Assembly (NCBI GenBank): GCA_019634165.1
Contig: JAHQVT010000002.1
Location: forward strand, 186,001 to 250,000
Direction: 5' to 3'
Length of the DNA: 64,000 bases
Origin: Rhodospirillales bacterium
GTDB taxonomy: Bacteria; Pseudomonadota; Alphaproteobacteria; Rhodospirillales; Thalassospiraceae
Shown in pieces: positions 33,813 through 44,045 of the stretch. Each line of letters begins with the position of its first letter. Within the stretch, counting starts at the first letter, position 1. The notes beneath the pieces are model-generated. The model saw only the letters and a list, made by a program, of their open reading frames with translations. It searched no databases and was not told where the DNA came from. The translations under genes and the position numbers were made by a program.

Positions 33813-36461
33813 TTATTTGAACTGACGCGGATCGTAATTAAGGTTCGGTGCCAACCAACGTTCGGCTTCGGCCATGGTCATGCCTTTGCGTTCGGCATAA
33901 CTTTCGACCTGATCGCGTTCGATCTTGCCAAGGCCAAAATATTTGGCATCCGGATGGGCAAAATAGAACCCGCTTACCGAAGATGCCGGTGTCATGGCAC
34001 AGCTTTCGGTCAGGGAGACACCAACATTTTTGTCCGCATCAAGCAACTGCCAAAGCGTGCGCTTCTCAGTGTGTTCTGGGCAAGCTGGATAGCCCGGTGC
34101 CGGGCGAATACCGCGATAGTTTTCGGCAATCAGCTCTGCGTTCGGCAGGCTTTCGTCATGGGCATAGCCCCAAAGTTCTTTACGAACTTTTTCATGCATG
34201 CGTTCGGCAAATGCTTCGGCAAAGCGATCGCCCAGCGCCTTGACCAGAATGGCATTGTAATCGTCATGCTCGGCTTCAAGTTTCTTGGCGATTTCTTCAA
34301 CCTGCGGCCCCGCCGTCACGACAAAGCCACCGATATAGTCGGTCTTACCGCTGTCTTTTGGTGCGATGTAATCGGCCAAGGCACGGTTCGGACGTTTGTT
34401 ATTCTCGCGGAACATCTGTTGACGCAAAGTGCGCAACATCACCGGTTCGTTCTGATCGGGTGCCGGGGTAACTTCGATATCATCGCCAACCGAATTGGCC
34501 GGCCAGATGCCAACCACCGCACGCGGCTTGAACCATTTTTCATCGACAATGCGTTTCAGCATCGCCTGCGCATCGTCATAAAGCCCCTTTGCTGTCTCAC
34601 CAACCTTTTCATCCGTCAGGATTTCCGGGAAACGGCCATGCAGCTCCCAGGTTTCAAAGAATGGTTTCCAGTCAAAGCGTGACACCAGTTCAGAAAGATC
34701 GAACTCTTCAAACACGGTAATGCCCGGCTTGGCTGGTGCCGGGACGTCATATCCATCCCAATCAAGCTGAACCTTGTTGGCACGCGCATCCCCAATGGAG
34801 AACCGCTTTTTCTGCAACTGCTGGGCTGCATGCTTTTCGGCCATCGCAACATATTCAGCCTTGAGTTCAGACGCAAAGGCTTCGCGGTGTGTCTCGGAAA
34901 CCAATTTGCTGGCAACACCAACCGCACGTGACGCGTCAATGACGTAAACGACCGACTTGTTATAGTTCGGTGCAATCTTGACTGCGGTATGGACTTTTGA
35001 TGTCGTCGCCCCACCAATCAAAAGCGGGATATCAAGACCTTCGCGTTCCATTTCGGCAGCGACATAGGTCATTTCTTCAAGTGACGGAGTAATCAGACCC
35101 GACAGCCCGATCATATCAACGTTTTCGGCCTTGGCCGTTTCGATGATTTTCTGGGTCGGCACCATCACGCCAAGGTCAAGAACCTCGAAATTGTTACATT
35201 GCAGCACCACGCCGACAATGTTTTTACCGATGTCATGCACATCTCCCTTAACCGTGGCGAGCAAGATTTTGCCGTTGGTTTCACGCACACCGTCTTTTTC
35301 TTCTTCGATAAACGGTATGAGATAGGCGACAGCCTTTTTCATCACGCGGGCTGATTTAACAACCTGCGGCAAGAACATCTTACCGGCACCAAACAGATCA
35401 CCAACGATATTCATGCCATCCATCAACGGCCCTTCGATCACATGAAGGGGACGTTCGGCCTGCTGGCGGGCTTCTTCGGCGTCTATTTCGGCGAACTCGG
35501 CAATACCGTTGACCAATGCATGGGCCAAACGTTCATTGACCGGCTTTTTACGCCATTCAAGATCGGCCTTTTTTTCTGGCCCGCCCGTACCTTTATATTT
35601 CTCGGCAACTTCAAGCAAACGGTCGGTCGCATCTGAACGGCGGTTCAAGATAACGTCTTCAACCCGTTCACGCAGTTCTGCCGGGATTTCTTCATACACG
35701 ACCAACTGGCCTGCATTGACAATGCCCATATCCATACCGGCCTGGGTGGCATAATACAGAAACACCGAATGCATGGCTTCACGGACCGGATTGTTACCCC
35801 GGAATGAGAAGGATACGTTCGAAACACCACCGGAAATTTTGGCGTATGGCAGACGTTCCTTGATCAGCTTGCAGGCTTCGATGAAGTCGACAGCATAGTT
35901 GTCATGTTCTTCAATGCCTGTCGCAACGGCAAAGATGTTCGGATCAAAAATGATGTCTTCTGGCGGAAAACCGACCTTATCGACCAAAACCCGGTAACTG
36001 CGTTCGCAAATCTCAATCTTGCGATCAACCGTATCGGCCTGACCTTTTTCATCAAACGCCATAACCACCACTGCCGCACCATAACGACGCAGTTGTTTGG
36101 CCTGTTCGATGAAGGGTTCTTCGCCTTCTTTAAGACTGATCGAGTTAACGATGCCTTTGCCCTGAAGACATTTCAGACCGGCTTCGATCACGTTCCACTT
36201 GGAACTATCGACCATGATCGGAACACGTGCGATATCAGGTTCCGCTGCGATCAGATTGATGAATTTGACCATTGCAGTTTCGGCGTCGAGCATCGCATCA
36301 TCCATGTTGATGTCGATGATCTGCGCACCGTTTTCGACCTGCTGACGGGCAACTTCCAGTGCCGCATCATAATCTTCGTCAACAATCAGCTTCTTGAACT
36401 TGATCGAGCCTGCAACGTTTGTGCGCTCGCCAATATTGATGAATCTTGAAATGTCACTCAT
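33813..36461 (-). CDS. metH: Methionine synthase, folate/cobalamin/reactivation subunit (split MetH)
   Basis: The C-terminal three modules of B12-dependent methionine synthase as a separate protein of about 882 residues: a methyl-folate-binding barrel ([13 protein letters not shown] at the N-terminus), cap and cobalamin domain with the axial-ligand motif DVHDIG ([12 protein letters not shown]), and the SAM-binding reactivation domain ([15 protein letters not shown] and [14 protein letters not shown]). The homocysteine module is encoded just upstream. Start ATG 36461 gives [15 protein letters not shown]; a longer TTG frame to 36491 is less likely. It transfers methyl from methyl-tetrahydrofolate through cobalamin to homocysteine bound by its partner. 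Last gene of the arsR-metF-metH operon. Confidence 0.95.
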   Translation of the reverse strand: MSDISRFINIGERTNVAGSIKFKKLIVDEDYDAALEVARQQVENGAQIIDINMDDAMLDAETAMVKFINLIAAEPDIARVPIMVDSSKWNVIEAGLKCLQGKGIVNSISLKEGEEPFIEQAKQLRRYGAAVVVMAFDEKGQADTVDRKIEICERSYRVLVDKVGFPPEDIIFDPNIFAVATGIEEHDNYAVDFIEACKLIKERLPYAKISGGVSNVSFSFRGNNPVREAMHSVFLYYATQAGMDMGIVNAGQLVVYEEIPAELRERVEDVILNRRSDATDRLLEVAEKYKGTGGPEKKADLEWRKKPVNERLAHALVNGIAEFAEIDAEEARQQAERPLHVIEGPLMDGMNIVGDLFGAGKMFLPQVVKSARVMKKAVAYLIPFIEEEKDGVRETNGKILLATVKGDVHDIGKNIVGVVLQCNNFEVLDLGVMVPTQKIIETAKAENVDMIGLSGLITPSLEEMTYVAAEMEREGLDIPLLIGGATTSKVHTAVKIAPNYNKSVVYVIDASRAVGVASKLVSETHREAFASELKAEYVAMAEKHAAQQLQKKRFSIGDARANKVQLDWDGYDVPAPAKPGITVFEEFDLSELVSRFDWKPFFETWELHGRFPEILTDEKVGETAKGLYDDAQAMLKRIVDEKWFKPRAVVGIWPANSVGDDIEVTPAPDQNEPVMLRTLRQQMFRENNKRPNRALADYIAPKDSGKTDYIGGFVVTAGPQVEEIAKKLEAEHDDYNAILVKALGDRFAEAFAERMHEKVRKELWGYAHDESLPNAELIAENYRGIRPAPGYPACPEHTEKRTLWQLLDADKNVGVSLTESCAMTPASSVSGFYFAHPDAKYFGLGKIERDQVESYAERKGMTMAEAERWLAPNLNYDPRQFK

Positions 36462-36499
36462 GGGTCTGTTCGATCTCTTTTTTTCAATCAATATCAGGT

Positions 36500-37573
36500 T
36501 CAGGCAGCGTCAAACGGTTCAAGGCCGGACAAACGCATTCTTGGTTCAAGTTTCGGCACTTTACGCGGCTTAGAATTGGCGACCGCATCGGCAATTGCCT
36601 TGATATGCGGCGGGGTCGTGCCACAGCAACCGCCCAGCAAATTGATCATGCCACTGTCAGCCCATTCCTTGACCAACTCGGCCATTTCAGCATCCGTCTG
36701 GTCATATTCACCAAATTCGTTCGGAAGCCCGGCATTCGGATAAACCGAAACGCGGCATTCGGCAATGCGTGACAGTTCTTGCACATAGGGACGCAGCTGG
36801 GCTGCACCCAATGCGCAATTCAGTCCGATTGAAAACGGCTTTGCATGGCGGACCGAATTATAAAATGCCTCTGTCGTCTGCCCCGAAAGCGTCCGACCCG
36901 ATGCATCCGTAATCGTTCCGGAAATCATGACCGGCACATCTTCGCCGCGTTCTTCAAGAACCTCGTCAATCGCAAACAATGCCGCCTTGGCATTTAGCGT
37001 ATCAAAGATGGTTTCGACCAAAAGCGTATCAGCACCGCCGTCAAGCAGCCCATTGGTGGCTTCTTTGTAGGCTTCTTTTAGTTGATCAAAGGTGACCCCG
37101 CGATAACCCGGATTATTCACATCTGGCGAAATTGACGCCGTGCGGTTTGTCGGGCCAATGGCACCATTTACAAAGCGCACGTCACCGGGATGGGCTGCTT
37201 CCCATTCATCACAGGCAGCGCGGGCGATCTTGGCACTTTCGAAATTGATCTCGTAAGCCAGGTCTTCCATCCCATAATCGGCCTGCGCGATGGTGGTTGC
37301 ACTGAATGTGTTGGTTCCATTCAGATCAGCCCCCGCAGCGATATATTGCAGATGGATGTCCTTGATGATGTCGGGCTGGGTCAGCGACAAAAGATCGTTA
37401 TTGCCCTTGATGTCCTGCTTCCAATCCGCAAACCGTTCCCCGCGATAATCTTCTTCGGTCAGGGAATGCTTCTGGATCATGGTGCCCATGGCGCCATCAA
37501 GGATCAATATTTTGTCTTCGGCCCGTTTGCGCAGCAGGGCAATGCGTTCCTTGCGGTCATTCATCATTTTCAT
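36500..37573 (-). CDS. metH: Methionine synthase, homocysteine-binding subunit (split MetH)
   Basis: A 357-residue stand-alone homocysteine S-methyltransferase module. [15 protein letters not shown] starts the barrel; the zinc ligands are in GLNCALG and [11 protein letters not shown]. It matches the first third of full-length MetH, then ends with its own stop, and the remaining modules start 38 bp downstream in a separate gene. Both genes have complete domains and no shared frame, so this is a genuine split rather than a sequencing frameshift. ATG 37573 is used; in-frame ATGs at 37567 and 37564 are alternatives. The downstream cobalamin subunit must be its partner. Confidence 0.93.
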   Translation of the reverse strand: MKMMNDRKERIALLRKRAEDKILILDGAMGTMIQKHSLTEEDYRGERFADWKQDIKGNNDLLSLTQPDIIKDIHLQYIAAGADLNGTNTFSATTIAQADYGMEDLAYEINFESAKIARAACDEWEAAHPGDVRFVNGAIGPTNRTASISPDVNNPGYRGVTFDQLKEAYKEATNGLLDGGADTLLVETIFDTLNAKAALFAIDEVLEERGEDVPVMISGTITDASGRTLSGQTTEAFYNSVRHAKPFSIGLNCALGAAQLRPYVQELSRIAECRVSVYPNAGLPNEFGEYDQTDAEMAELVKEWADSGMINLLGGCCGTTPPHIKAIADAVANSKPRKVPKLEPRMRLSGLEPFDAA

Positions 37574-37617
37574 CCAGTCATTTACTCATGCGTCACAGTT
37601 ACGGGGCAAATCGGAAC

Positions 37618-38547
<930 letters not shown>

Positions 38548-38572
38548 TTATTATATTGGGTTGGCCAGCAGA

Positions 38573-39550
38573 TTATTCTGCGGCCTTTTCGGAATTATTC
38601 GGTAATTTGCTTTTCGTCGTTTCTGCGCTGGCCCGTGCGCCCCAGATTCTTACGGTTAGCGGCTTGCCGGGCAGGCTTATGACATTGTCGGGTGTAAGAT
38701 CACATGCGCGAAACCACGTAGAAATCGCCGAATCATCGAACCCCAAACGCCGGTGTGCATGCTCTTCGCGCAGTTCATCACGGTCATGTGGGGCAAAATC
38801 AACAACCACCAACTTACCCCCCGGTGCAAGAACGCGCGCCGCTTCGGCAATCGCCGCTTCCGGCTTTTCTGCAAAATGCAGCACCTGATGCAGGGTGACG
38901 ACATCAAACATGCCACCGGGATAAGGCAGTTGGTACATATCGGCCTGCCGCACGAGACAGTTTGACAGATCAGCACGCTGCAATCTTGCGCGTGCGACAG
39001 CCAACATCTCACGCGACATGTCAACGCCAACGCCTTCTTCGGCAGTACGGCCAAGCATTTCAAGAATGCGACCCGTCCCGGTGCCAACATCAAGAATCCG
39101 CCCGCCACTTAGGTCTCCAACCGCCTTAAGAAGAGCCTGTTCGACCACTGCCTCATCAACATGCAGGGATCTGATCTGATCCCAGTCTTCGGCATTGGCA
39201 CGGAAATATTCAGTCGCAATGCGTTCTCGCTGGGCTTTTACTTGCTCCAGACGCGCATGATCAAGTGACAGGGTTTCATCGTCTTTGGGCAGCAAATCAA
39301 GAACCGGCTGAACAAGGTCAGCCCCCGGACCGGAATGGGGTGTGCGATAGAAAACCCATGTTCCCTCGCGGAATCGAACAAGAAGACCAGCTTCGCACAG
39401 AAGTTTTAAATGTCGCGATACGCGTGGTTGGCTTTGACCAATGATCTGGGTGATCTCGCTGACTGTCAGCTCGCACTCAGCACAAATCGCCAGCAAACGA
39501 AGCCTCGTTGCTTCGGCCGCAGCGCGCAATCTTGCCAGAACCTGTTCCAT
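38573..39550 (-). CDS. ArsR-family repressor fused to a SAM-dependent methyltransferase (SahR-like)
   Basis: A 325-residue two-domain protein. Residues 1 to about 85 form an ArsR winged helix (AAEATRLRLLAICAECELTV, recognition helix QSQPRVSRHLKLLCEAGLL). Residues about 120-310 are a complete-looking methyltransferase (ILDVGTGTGRILEML, LHQVLHFAEKPEAAI, VVVDFAPHD). GGGAGG seven bases upstream fixes ATG 39550. As first gene of the operon with metF and metH, it is likely an autoregulator sensing S-adenosylmethionine or S-adenosylhomocysteine through the methyltransferase-like domain. SahR, an ArsR-type regulator of the SAM cycle in Proteobacteria, is the named precedent. Catalytic activity is uncertain. 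Confidence 0.85.
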   Translation of the reverse strand: MEQVLARLRAAAEATRLRLLAICAECELTVSEITQIIGQSQPRVSRHLKLLCEAGLLVRFREGTWVFYRTPHSGPGADLVQPVLDLLPKDDETLSLDHARLEQVKAQRERIATEYFRANAEDWDQIRSLHVDEAVVEQALLKAVGDLSGGRILDVGTGTGRILEMLGRTAEEGVGVDMSREMLAVARARLQRADLSNCLVRQADMYQLPYPGGMFDVVTLHQVLHFAEKPEAAIAEAARVLAPGGKLVVVDFAPHDRDELREEHAHRRLGFDDSAISTWFRACDLTPDNVISLPGKPLTVRIWGARASAETTKSKLPNNSEKAAE

Positions 39551-39578
39551 ATCAATGCCTCCCGCCTTCGAAAACAAG

Positions 39579-39598
39579 ATATAAAGATATGTTTATAT
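39579..39598. promoter_or_regulatory. Probable operator palindrome of the methionine-cycle operon
   Basis: ATATAAA (39579-39585) and TTTATAT (39592-39598) are perfect inverted halves around GATATG, 28 bp before the arsR/MT start. On the minus strand it falls between a candidate -35 TTGAAT and -10 TATATC separated by 17 bp, so bound repressor would block RNA polymerase. An A+T-rich palindrome of this kind suits an ArsR-type dimer. Confidence 0.6.
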
Positions 39599-39689
39599 TT
39601 ATTCAAGAATTATCTTCCTACCCCAACGAGGTATTGCAAAAAAGCCACAGGTAAAAACCGCTTGATCCCTTTTAACTTTTTGTATGCTG

Positions 39690-39789
39690 GCGTTTAAATT
39701 CCCCCTATGCTAACCACATGAATATTCGAGGCGTATAACGGTTGCCGATTGAACTTCTTGAGCAGGAAGTTAGTCGGTAGCGTTTTTTT
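39690..39789 (+). ncRNA. Candidate small RNA or attenuated leader before mlaA
   Basis: A strong plus-strand intrinsic terminator at 39741-39789 has no upstream protein gene on its strand (the neighbour is arsR on the minus strand). That implies a short transcript ending here, perhaps about 100 nt if it starts after the weak boxes TTGATC (39662) and TATGCT (39683). It could be an independent sRNA or a leader whose terminator regulates mlaA. The 5' end is a guess. Confidence 0.35.
39741..39789 (+). terminator. Strong intrinsic terminator upstream of mlaA
   Basis: Bases 39741-39757 pair with 39766-39781 (16 pairs, some G-U, one bulged G at 39751) around the loop TTGAGCAG, followed after one base by seven T (39783-39789). 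The outer arm includes GCCGA against TCGG; the inner arm is AACTTC against GAAGTT. It reads only in the plus direction. Confidence 0.8.
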
Positions 39790-39857
39790 GGTGTCCCGCA
39801 CGAAAAAACGTCTTGGTCAGGGAAGTTTATGTATCGAACATCGGTTGGCTAAAAATA

Positions 39858-40634
39858 ATGAAGTTTCGAGCTCTTCTTTCACTTTGTACTGCTGGATTTC
39901 TGACGGCGTGTGCGTCGACAGAACCCGCACAGGACTTAAGTGACTATGACCCGATCGAACCCGTAAACCGTGTAGTTCACGGTGTGAATGGCGCTGTTGA
40001 TTTCATGCTGCTTTATCCTGCGGCTATGTGGTATCGCGACATTGCGCCGGAACCGGTTAAAACCTCGGTCAAAAGTTTTGTCCGCAACCTGAATGAACCG
40101 CTGAATTCGCTCAACGCGTTCTTGCAAGGTGACCCGGAACAGGGTGCTGCATCGCTTCAACGTTTTGTCATGAACTCCACACTTGGTTTGTTTGGACTTA
40201 ACGATATTGCTGCTGATTTTGGCATTCCCTATCGCCGCGAAGATTTCGGTCAGACCCTTGCCCATTACGGCATCGGTGGCGGCCCATACATCGTCCTGCC
40301 GCTGCTTGGCCCATCAAACTTGCGTGATGGCATTGGTATCGGTGTGGATTATGTCGCCAACCCGCTTACGTGGGGTGCTGAAAACAGCGACACTGTAGAT
40401 ACACTTTATCTTGGCTCTATCGGCGTGAGCGCATTGCATGCTCGCTACAGCACGATCAATCAGCTCAATGAACTGCAAAAATCGTCAATCGACTATTATG
40501 CAGCGCTACGCAGCCTGTATCGTCAGCAGCGTAATACAATGATCCGCAATGGTGCGCCTGCTCCTTTGCCCACTGCCGGGGATGAAAGCGCCTCATTTGA
40601 CTTCGACGATGCCGTCGAAGCCGCCAGTGAGTAA
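39858..40634 (+). CDS. mlaA: MlaA/VacJ-family outer-membrane lipoprotein
   Basis: Outer-membrane component of the Mla phospholipid-transport pathway, which removes misplaced phospholipids from the outer leaflet. At 258 residues, the lipoprotein signal ends in the lipobox LTAC (lipidated Cys18), then DYDPIEPVNRVVHGVN, the family NEPLNSLNAFLQGD segment and LPLLGPSNLRDGIG. ATG 39858 is set by the signal peptide; an in-frame TTG at 39813 would add a non-signal leader. The ribosome site is weak. mlaC follows nine bases later. No mlaFEDB genes are nearby. Confidence 0.92.
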   Translation: MKFRALLSLCTAGFLTACASTEPAQDLSDYDPIEPVNRVVHGVNGAVDFMLLYPAAMWYRDIAPEPVKTSVKSFVRNLNEPLNSLNAFLQGDPEQGAASLQRFVMNSTLGLFGLNDIAADFGIPYRREDFGQTLAHYGIGGGPYIVLPLLGPSNLRDGIGIGVDYVANPLTWGAENSDTVDTLYLGSIGVSALHARYSTINQLNELQKSSIDYYAALRSLYRQQRNTMIRNGAPAPLPTAGDESASFDFDDAVEAASE

Positions 40635-40643
40635 GAGCGAACC

Positions 40644-41288
40644 ATGATCAAAAGCAAGATCACCATTTCCGCCGCAGCAGCAGTTATCATTGCCGCTTCT
40701 GGCGCGTGGGCCGGTGCGTCAATCGCTGCGACGGCATCGCCTTCTACCGTGACAGAAATTGCCGTTGGGCAAAGTGCGACAAGTGTTATTGAAACCATGG
40801 CCGATCAGGCGATGGCAGAACTAACCGATCAGACCCTTGCAGAAGATGTCCGCCGTGCAAAATTCGTATCCCTGATGGATCGCTATTTTGCGATGGACGT
40901 GGTTTCACGCTTTGTCCTGGGTCGCTATTGGCGTTCAATATCCAATGATGAAATCGCCGATTTCTCCAAACTTCTGCAGAACTATCTGGCATTGAACTAT
41001 GCCAACCAGTTCAAAGAATTTAATGGCGAACAGTTTGTCGTCGGCAACGAAACTCAGAGCAACAAAGACACCTTTGTCAATTCTCAGTTCGTGCGCCCCG
41101 ATGGCCCGCCGGTCAACATCGTCTGGCGCATGCGCATGTTTGAAGACAGCTTCAAGATCATTGATGTATCCATTGAAGGTCTGAGCATGGGCATTACCCA
41201 ACGCGATGAATTCACATCCGTCATTCAGCAAAATAATGATGATGTTGGTGCCCTGACCGCCGCATTGAAAGCAAAAACCGGCCTTTGA
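40644..41288 (+). CDS. mlaC: MlaC-family periplasmic phospholipid-binding protein
   Basis: A 214-residue protein (Ttg2D/tolB-like ABC auxiliary family) with a cleavable signal peptide (about residues 1-29, ending near SIAATA) and the MlaC pattern: FVLGRYWRSISNDEIADFSK, LALNYANQF, and the WRMRMFEDSFKIIDVSIEG strand. MlaC shuttles phospholipid between MlaA at the outer membrane and MlaFEDB at the inner membrane. It lies immediately after mlaA and ends at a strong terminator. Confidence 0.88.
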   Translation: MIKSKITISAAAAVIIAASGAWAGASIAATASPSTVTEIAVGQSATSVIETMADQAMAELTDQTLAEDVRRAKFVSLMDRYFAMDVVSRFVLGRYWRSISNDEIADFSKLLQNYLALNYANQFKEFNGEQFVVGNETQSNKDTFVNSQFVRPDGPPVNIVWRMRMFEDSFKIIDVSIEGLSMGITQRDEFTSVIQQNNDDVGALTAALKAKTGL

Positions 41289-41315
41289 TCCTTTTGGATT
41301 GATTGTCAAAGTACA

Positions 41316-41346
41316 AAGCCACGACCTTCGGGTTGGTGGCTTTTTC
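41316..41346 (+). terminator. Intrinsic terminator of mlaA-mlaC
   Basis: AAAGCCAC pairs with GTGGCTTT with a further ACC/GGT pairing capped by a TTCG tetraloop, then a T-run. It lies 28 bp after the mlaC stop. Confidence 0.88.
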
Positions 41347-41403
41347 TTTGACCTGATTTAGTGCTGCGCGCCTTATGCCAGACACATCTCACACAGCACC
41401 AAA

Positions 41404-41433
41404 CAAAAAAAGACCACCCGAAGGTGGCCTTTT
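41404..41433 (-). terminator. Intrinsic terminator of ettA
   Basis: On the minus strand AAAAGGCCACC pairs with GGTGGTCTTTT (one mismatch) around a TTCG loop, followed by a run of T. It lies about 25 bp after the ettA stop. Confidence 0.85.
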
Positions 41434-41459
41434 GATAATTCGAACCGTCTCTGATCCGC

Positions 41460-43139
41460 TTAGCGGGTGAGCGGCTTGTATTTAATGCGGTGCGGGCGGC
41501 TGGCCTCTTCACCATAGCGGCGTTTATAATCCGCTTCATATTCCTGATAGTTGCCTTCGAACCATTCGACGTGCGAATTGCCTTCATAGGCCAGAATATG
41601 GGTTGCGATACGGTCAAGGAAGAAACGATCGTGCGAGATAACCACGGCACAACCAGCAAATTCCAGCAAACCTTCTTCAAGTGCACGGAGCGTATCAACG
41701 TCAAGATCGTTGGTCGGTTCATCGAGCAGCAGAACGTTCGCGCCTGATTTCAGCATCTTGGCAAGATGAACACGGTTACGTTCACCACCAGAAAGCTGGC
41801 CGACTTTTTTCTGCTGATCGCTGCCTTTAAACGCAAACTGCGACACATAAGCACGCGAGCTCATCGGGCGCTTACCCAACAAAATCTCGTCCAGACCATC
41901 GGACACTTCCTGCCAAACGGTTTTGTTTGGATCAAGCGAATCACGCGACTGATCGACATAGCCCAATTTGACAGTTTCACCGATCTTAAGCGTGCCGGAA
42001 TCAGGAGTGTCTGCGCCGGTCAGCATCTTAAACAGCGTGGTTTTACCCGCCCCGTTCGGACCAATCACACCAACAATCCCACCCGGTGGCAGGCGGAAAT
42101 GCAAGTCATCGAACAGAAGCTTGTCACCAAACGCCTTCGTTAGACCTTCGGCTGTGATGACTTCATTACCAAGACGTTCGGCAATCGGAATAACGATCTT
42201 GGTTGAATCTGGCACCGCATTGGCTGCTTCGGCGACAAGATCGTCATAGGCACGTACACGGGCCTTGGATTTTGCCTGACGCCCTTTCGGGTTCTGGCGA
42301 ATCCAGTCAAGTTCGGTCGCTAGCTGTTTCTGACGGCTGCCTTCCTGACGAGCTTCCTGAGCAAGACGTTTCTGTTTCTGCTCAAGCCAGGACGAATAAT
42401 TGCCTTCGTATGGAATGCCCTGACCACGGTCGAGTTCAAGAATCCAGCCGGTGACATTGTCGAGGAAGTAACGATCGTGGGTAACCAGAACGACGGTACC
42501 AGCATAATCTTCCAGATGGCGTTCAAGCCACGCAACCGATTCTGCATCAAGGTGGTTGGTAGGTTCATCAAGCAGCAGAATGTCAGGCTTATCCAAAAGC
42601 AGACGGCAAAGCGCGACACGGCGGCGTTCACCACCGGAAAGTTTGGTAACGTCTGCGTCTTTTGGCGGGCAGCGCAACGCGTCCATGGCGATATCAAGCG
42701 TACGCTCAAGATCCCAGCCATTGGCCGCATCAATGCGTTCCTGAAGTTCACCCTGCTCCGCAAGGAGATCATTCATTTCGTCGTCGGTCATCGGCTCGGC
42801 GAATTTGGCACTGATCTCGTTAAAGCGCGCAAGATCATCAACAATCTGACCGCAGCCTTCCATCACGTTGCCAAGAACATCCTTCTCCGGATTGAGCTGC
42901 GGTTCCTGTTCAAGGTAACCAACACGCACACCTTCGGCAGGCCAAGCTTCACCGGCATAGTCTTTTTCGATCCCTGCCATAATCTTAAGCAAGGTCGATT
43001 TACCCGCACCGTTGTTCCCAAGAACACCGATTTTAACACCCGGCAGGAAAGACAGCGTAATGCCTTTGAAAAGTTCACGACCGCCCGGAAGGATCTTGGT
43101 CAGGTCCTTCATGACGTAAATATACTGGTAGGATGCCAT
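41460..43139 (-). CDS. ettA: Energy-dependent translational throttle protein EttA (ABC-F)
   Basis: A soluble 559-residue twin-ATPase ABC-F protein that binds the ribosomal E site and gates entry into elongation by ATP/ADP ratio. Walker A motifs GNNGAGKST and GPNGAGKTT, signatures [15 protein letters not shown] and [15 protein letters not shown], and two DEPTN Walker B motifs are intact; the EttA-specific arm lies in the first domain and the basic linker includes ARVRAYDDL. No membrane domain. ATG 43139 follows GGGGA; the frame upstream to 43190 is not conserved. Not co-transcribed with neighbours. Confidence 0.95.
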   Translation of the reverse strand: MASYQYIYVMKDLTKILPGGRELFKGITLSFLPGVKIGVLGNNGAGKSTLLKIMAGIEKDYAGEAWPAEGVRVGYLEQEPQLNPEKDVLGNVMEGCGQIVDDLARFNEISAKFAEPMTDDEMNDLLAEQGELQERIDAANGWDLERTLDIAMDALRCPPKDADVTKLSGGERRRVALCRLLLDKPDILLLDEPTNHLDAESVAWLERHLEDYAGTVVLVTHDRYFLDNVTGWILELDRGQGIPYEGNYSSWLEQKQKRLAQEARQEGSRQKQLATELDWIRQNPKGRQAKSKARVRAYDDLVAEAANAVPDSTKIVIPIAERLGNEVITAEGLTKAFGDKLLFDDLHFRLPPGGIVGVIGPNGAGKTTLFKMLTGADTPDSGTLKIGETVKLGYVDQSRDSLDPNKTVWQEVSDGLDEILLGKRPMSSRAYVSQFAFKGSDQQKKVGQLSGGERNRVHLAKMLKSGANVLLLDEPTNDLDVDTLRALEEGLLEFAGCAVVISHDRFFLDRIATHILAYEGNSHVEWFEGNYQEYEADYKRRYGEEASRPHRIKYKPLTR

Positions 43140-43759
43140 TAAATTCCCCATCCAAAATGTCATTGGCCCGATCCCGTTGGATCGGAACACTACGGCACGC
43201 TATGCGCACATGCCTGAAATACTGTGCCCGTTTGTAACCGACCGGCTTCTTCTTAACAACTTCAAACCGCACATGGCGCTATGCAAGCCGATCAGACGTG
43301 GGACCACGCCAAAACACATCCCAACACCCAAAGTGATCAGTAGTAACAATCGCCCAAAAACTTTTCGTCAAACTGCACCTCAAAGCTTCCACTCAACATA
43401 TCCACCGGTCGATTCATTTTTTCTAATGCAATTGATAAAATTGGCAGTATTCCGAATAAAAAATAACCCATAACGTTTTATTTACATAATTAATTCAACC
43501 CAAAATACCGCACCGCACACCATCAAAAATCACTGAATTCTGAGACTATTCAACACCTAACATCCCCTTCAATGCCGCGTAACACACTGTTCTATACGAC
43601 TAATGATTAGCTTCTGAGAAATCGCGAAAACTGCTATCGACCTAAGAAGGCAAGCAGTGCATCAAGTCACTTCTTCGCCTCTCGTACATGCAGCCGACTG
43701 ACGAAAATAAAACAAGACGTCGGCAGGGGAAGTTATCAATTCTAGGAAGGAGACGCGCG
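43140..43759. other. 620-bp non-coding region between ettA and the symporter operon
   Basis: No credible gene is seen. The segment 43380-43520 is strongly A+T-rich. CTAAT-G-ATTAG (43600-43610) is a short perfect inverted repeat, and GCCGAC (43693-43698) pairs with GTCGGC (43719-43724) across 20 bases close to the DUF4212 start. It must hold the ettA promoter and the symporter promoter; the long leader suggests regulation. Confidence 0.4.
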
Positions 43760-44020
43760 ATGGATGAACAAAGCGCAGCCTACTGGAAGAGAAACGTGAA
43801 ACTGGTCGCAAGCCTAATTGTGATCTGGTTCGTCGTTTCCTACGGTTTCGGCATTCTGTTTGTCGATGCCCTCAACAGTATCGAAATAGCGGGCTTCCAG
43901 CTTGGTTTCTGGTTTGCTCAACAGGGGTCCATCTACGTCTTTGTTGCATTGATTTTTGTCTATGTAGCCAAGATGAACAAACTGGACCGCGAGTTCGACG
44001 TTCACGAAGACGACGATTGA
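43760..44020 (+). CDS. DUF4212 small subunit of a sodium:solute symporter
   Basis: An 86-residue membrane protein with two hydrophobic segments (about residues 15-40 and 47-72) and the family features AAYWKRNVKLVASLIVIWF and FGILFVDALNSI, FGFWFAQQGS-like. AAGGAGA six bases upstream supports ATG 43760; the frame upstream is not conserved. DUF4212 proteins always sit before an SSS-family transporter, here 25 bp downstream, and are thought to be its small subunit. Confidence 0.9.
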   Translation: MDEQSAAYWKRNVKLVASLIVIWFVVSYGFGILFVDALNSIEIAGFQLGFWFAQQGSIYVFVALIFVYVAKMNKLDREFDVHEDDD

Positions 44021-44045
44021 CGCTGGATCTGGGGAGACAGACAAG

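Noticed and set aside
35904-36449. 181-codon plus-strand open frame inside metH
   Set aside because: Antisense to the conserved folate domain; no ribosome site.
36461-36500. Possible frameshift joining the two metH genes
   Set aside because: Both products have complete domains and normal ends; split MetH is a known arrangement.
42477-43142. 221-codon plus-strand open frame inside ettA
   Set aside because: Antisense to intact ABC-F motifs; no independent coding evidence.
43693-43724. GCCGAC/GTCGGC repeat as a riboswitch
   Set aside because: A single six-base stem with no known riboswitch core; kept only as part of the leader description.
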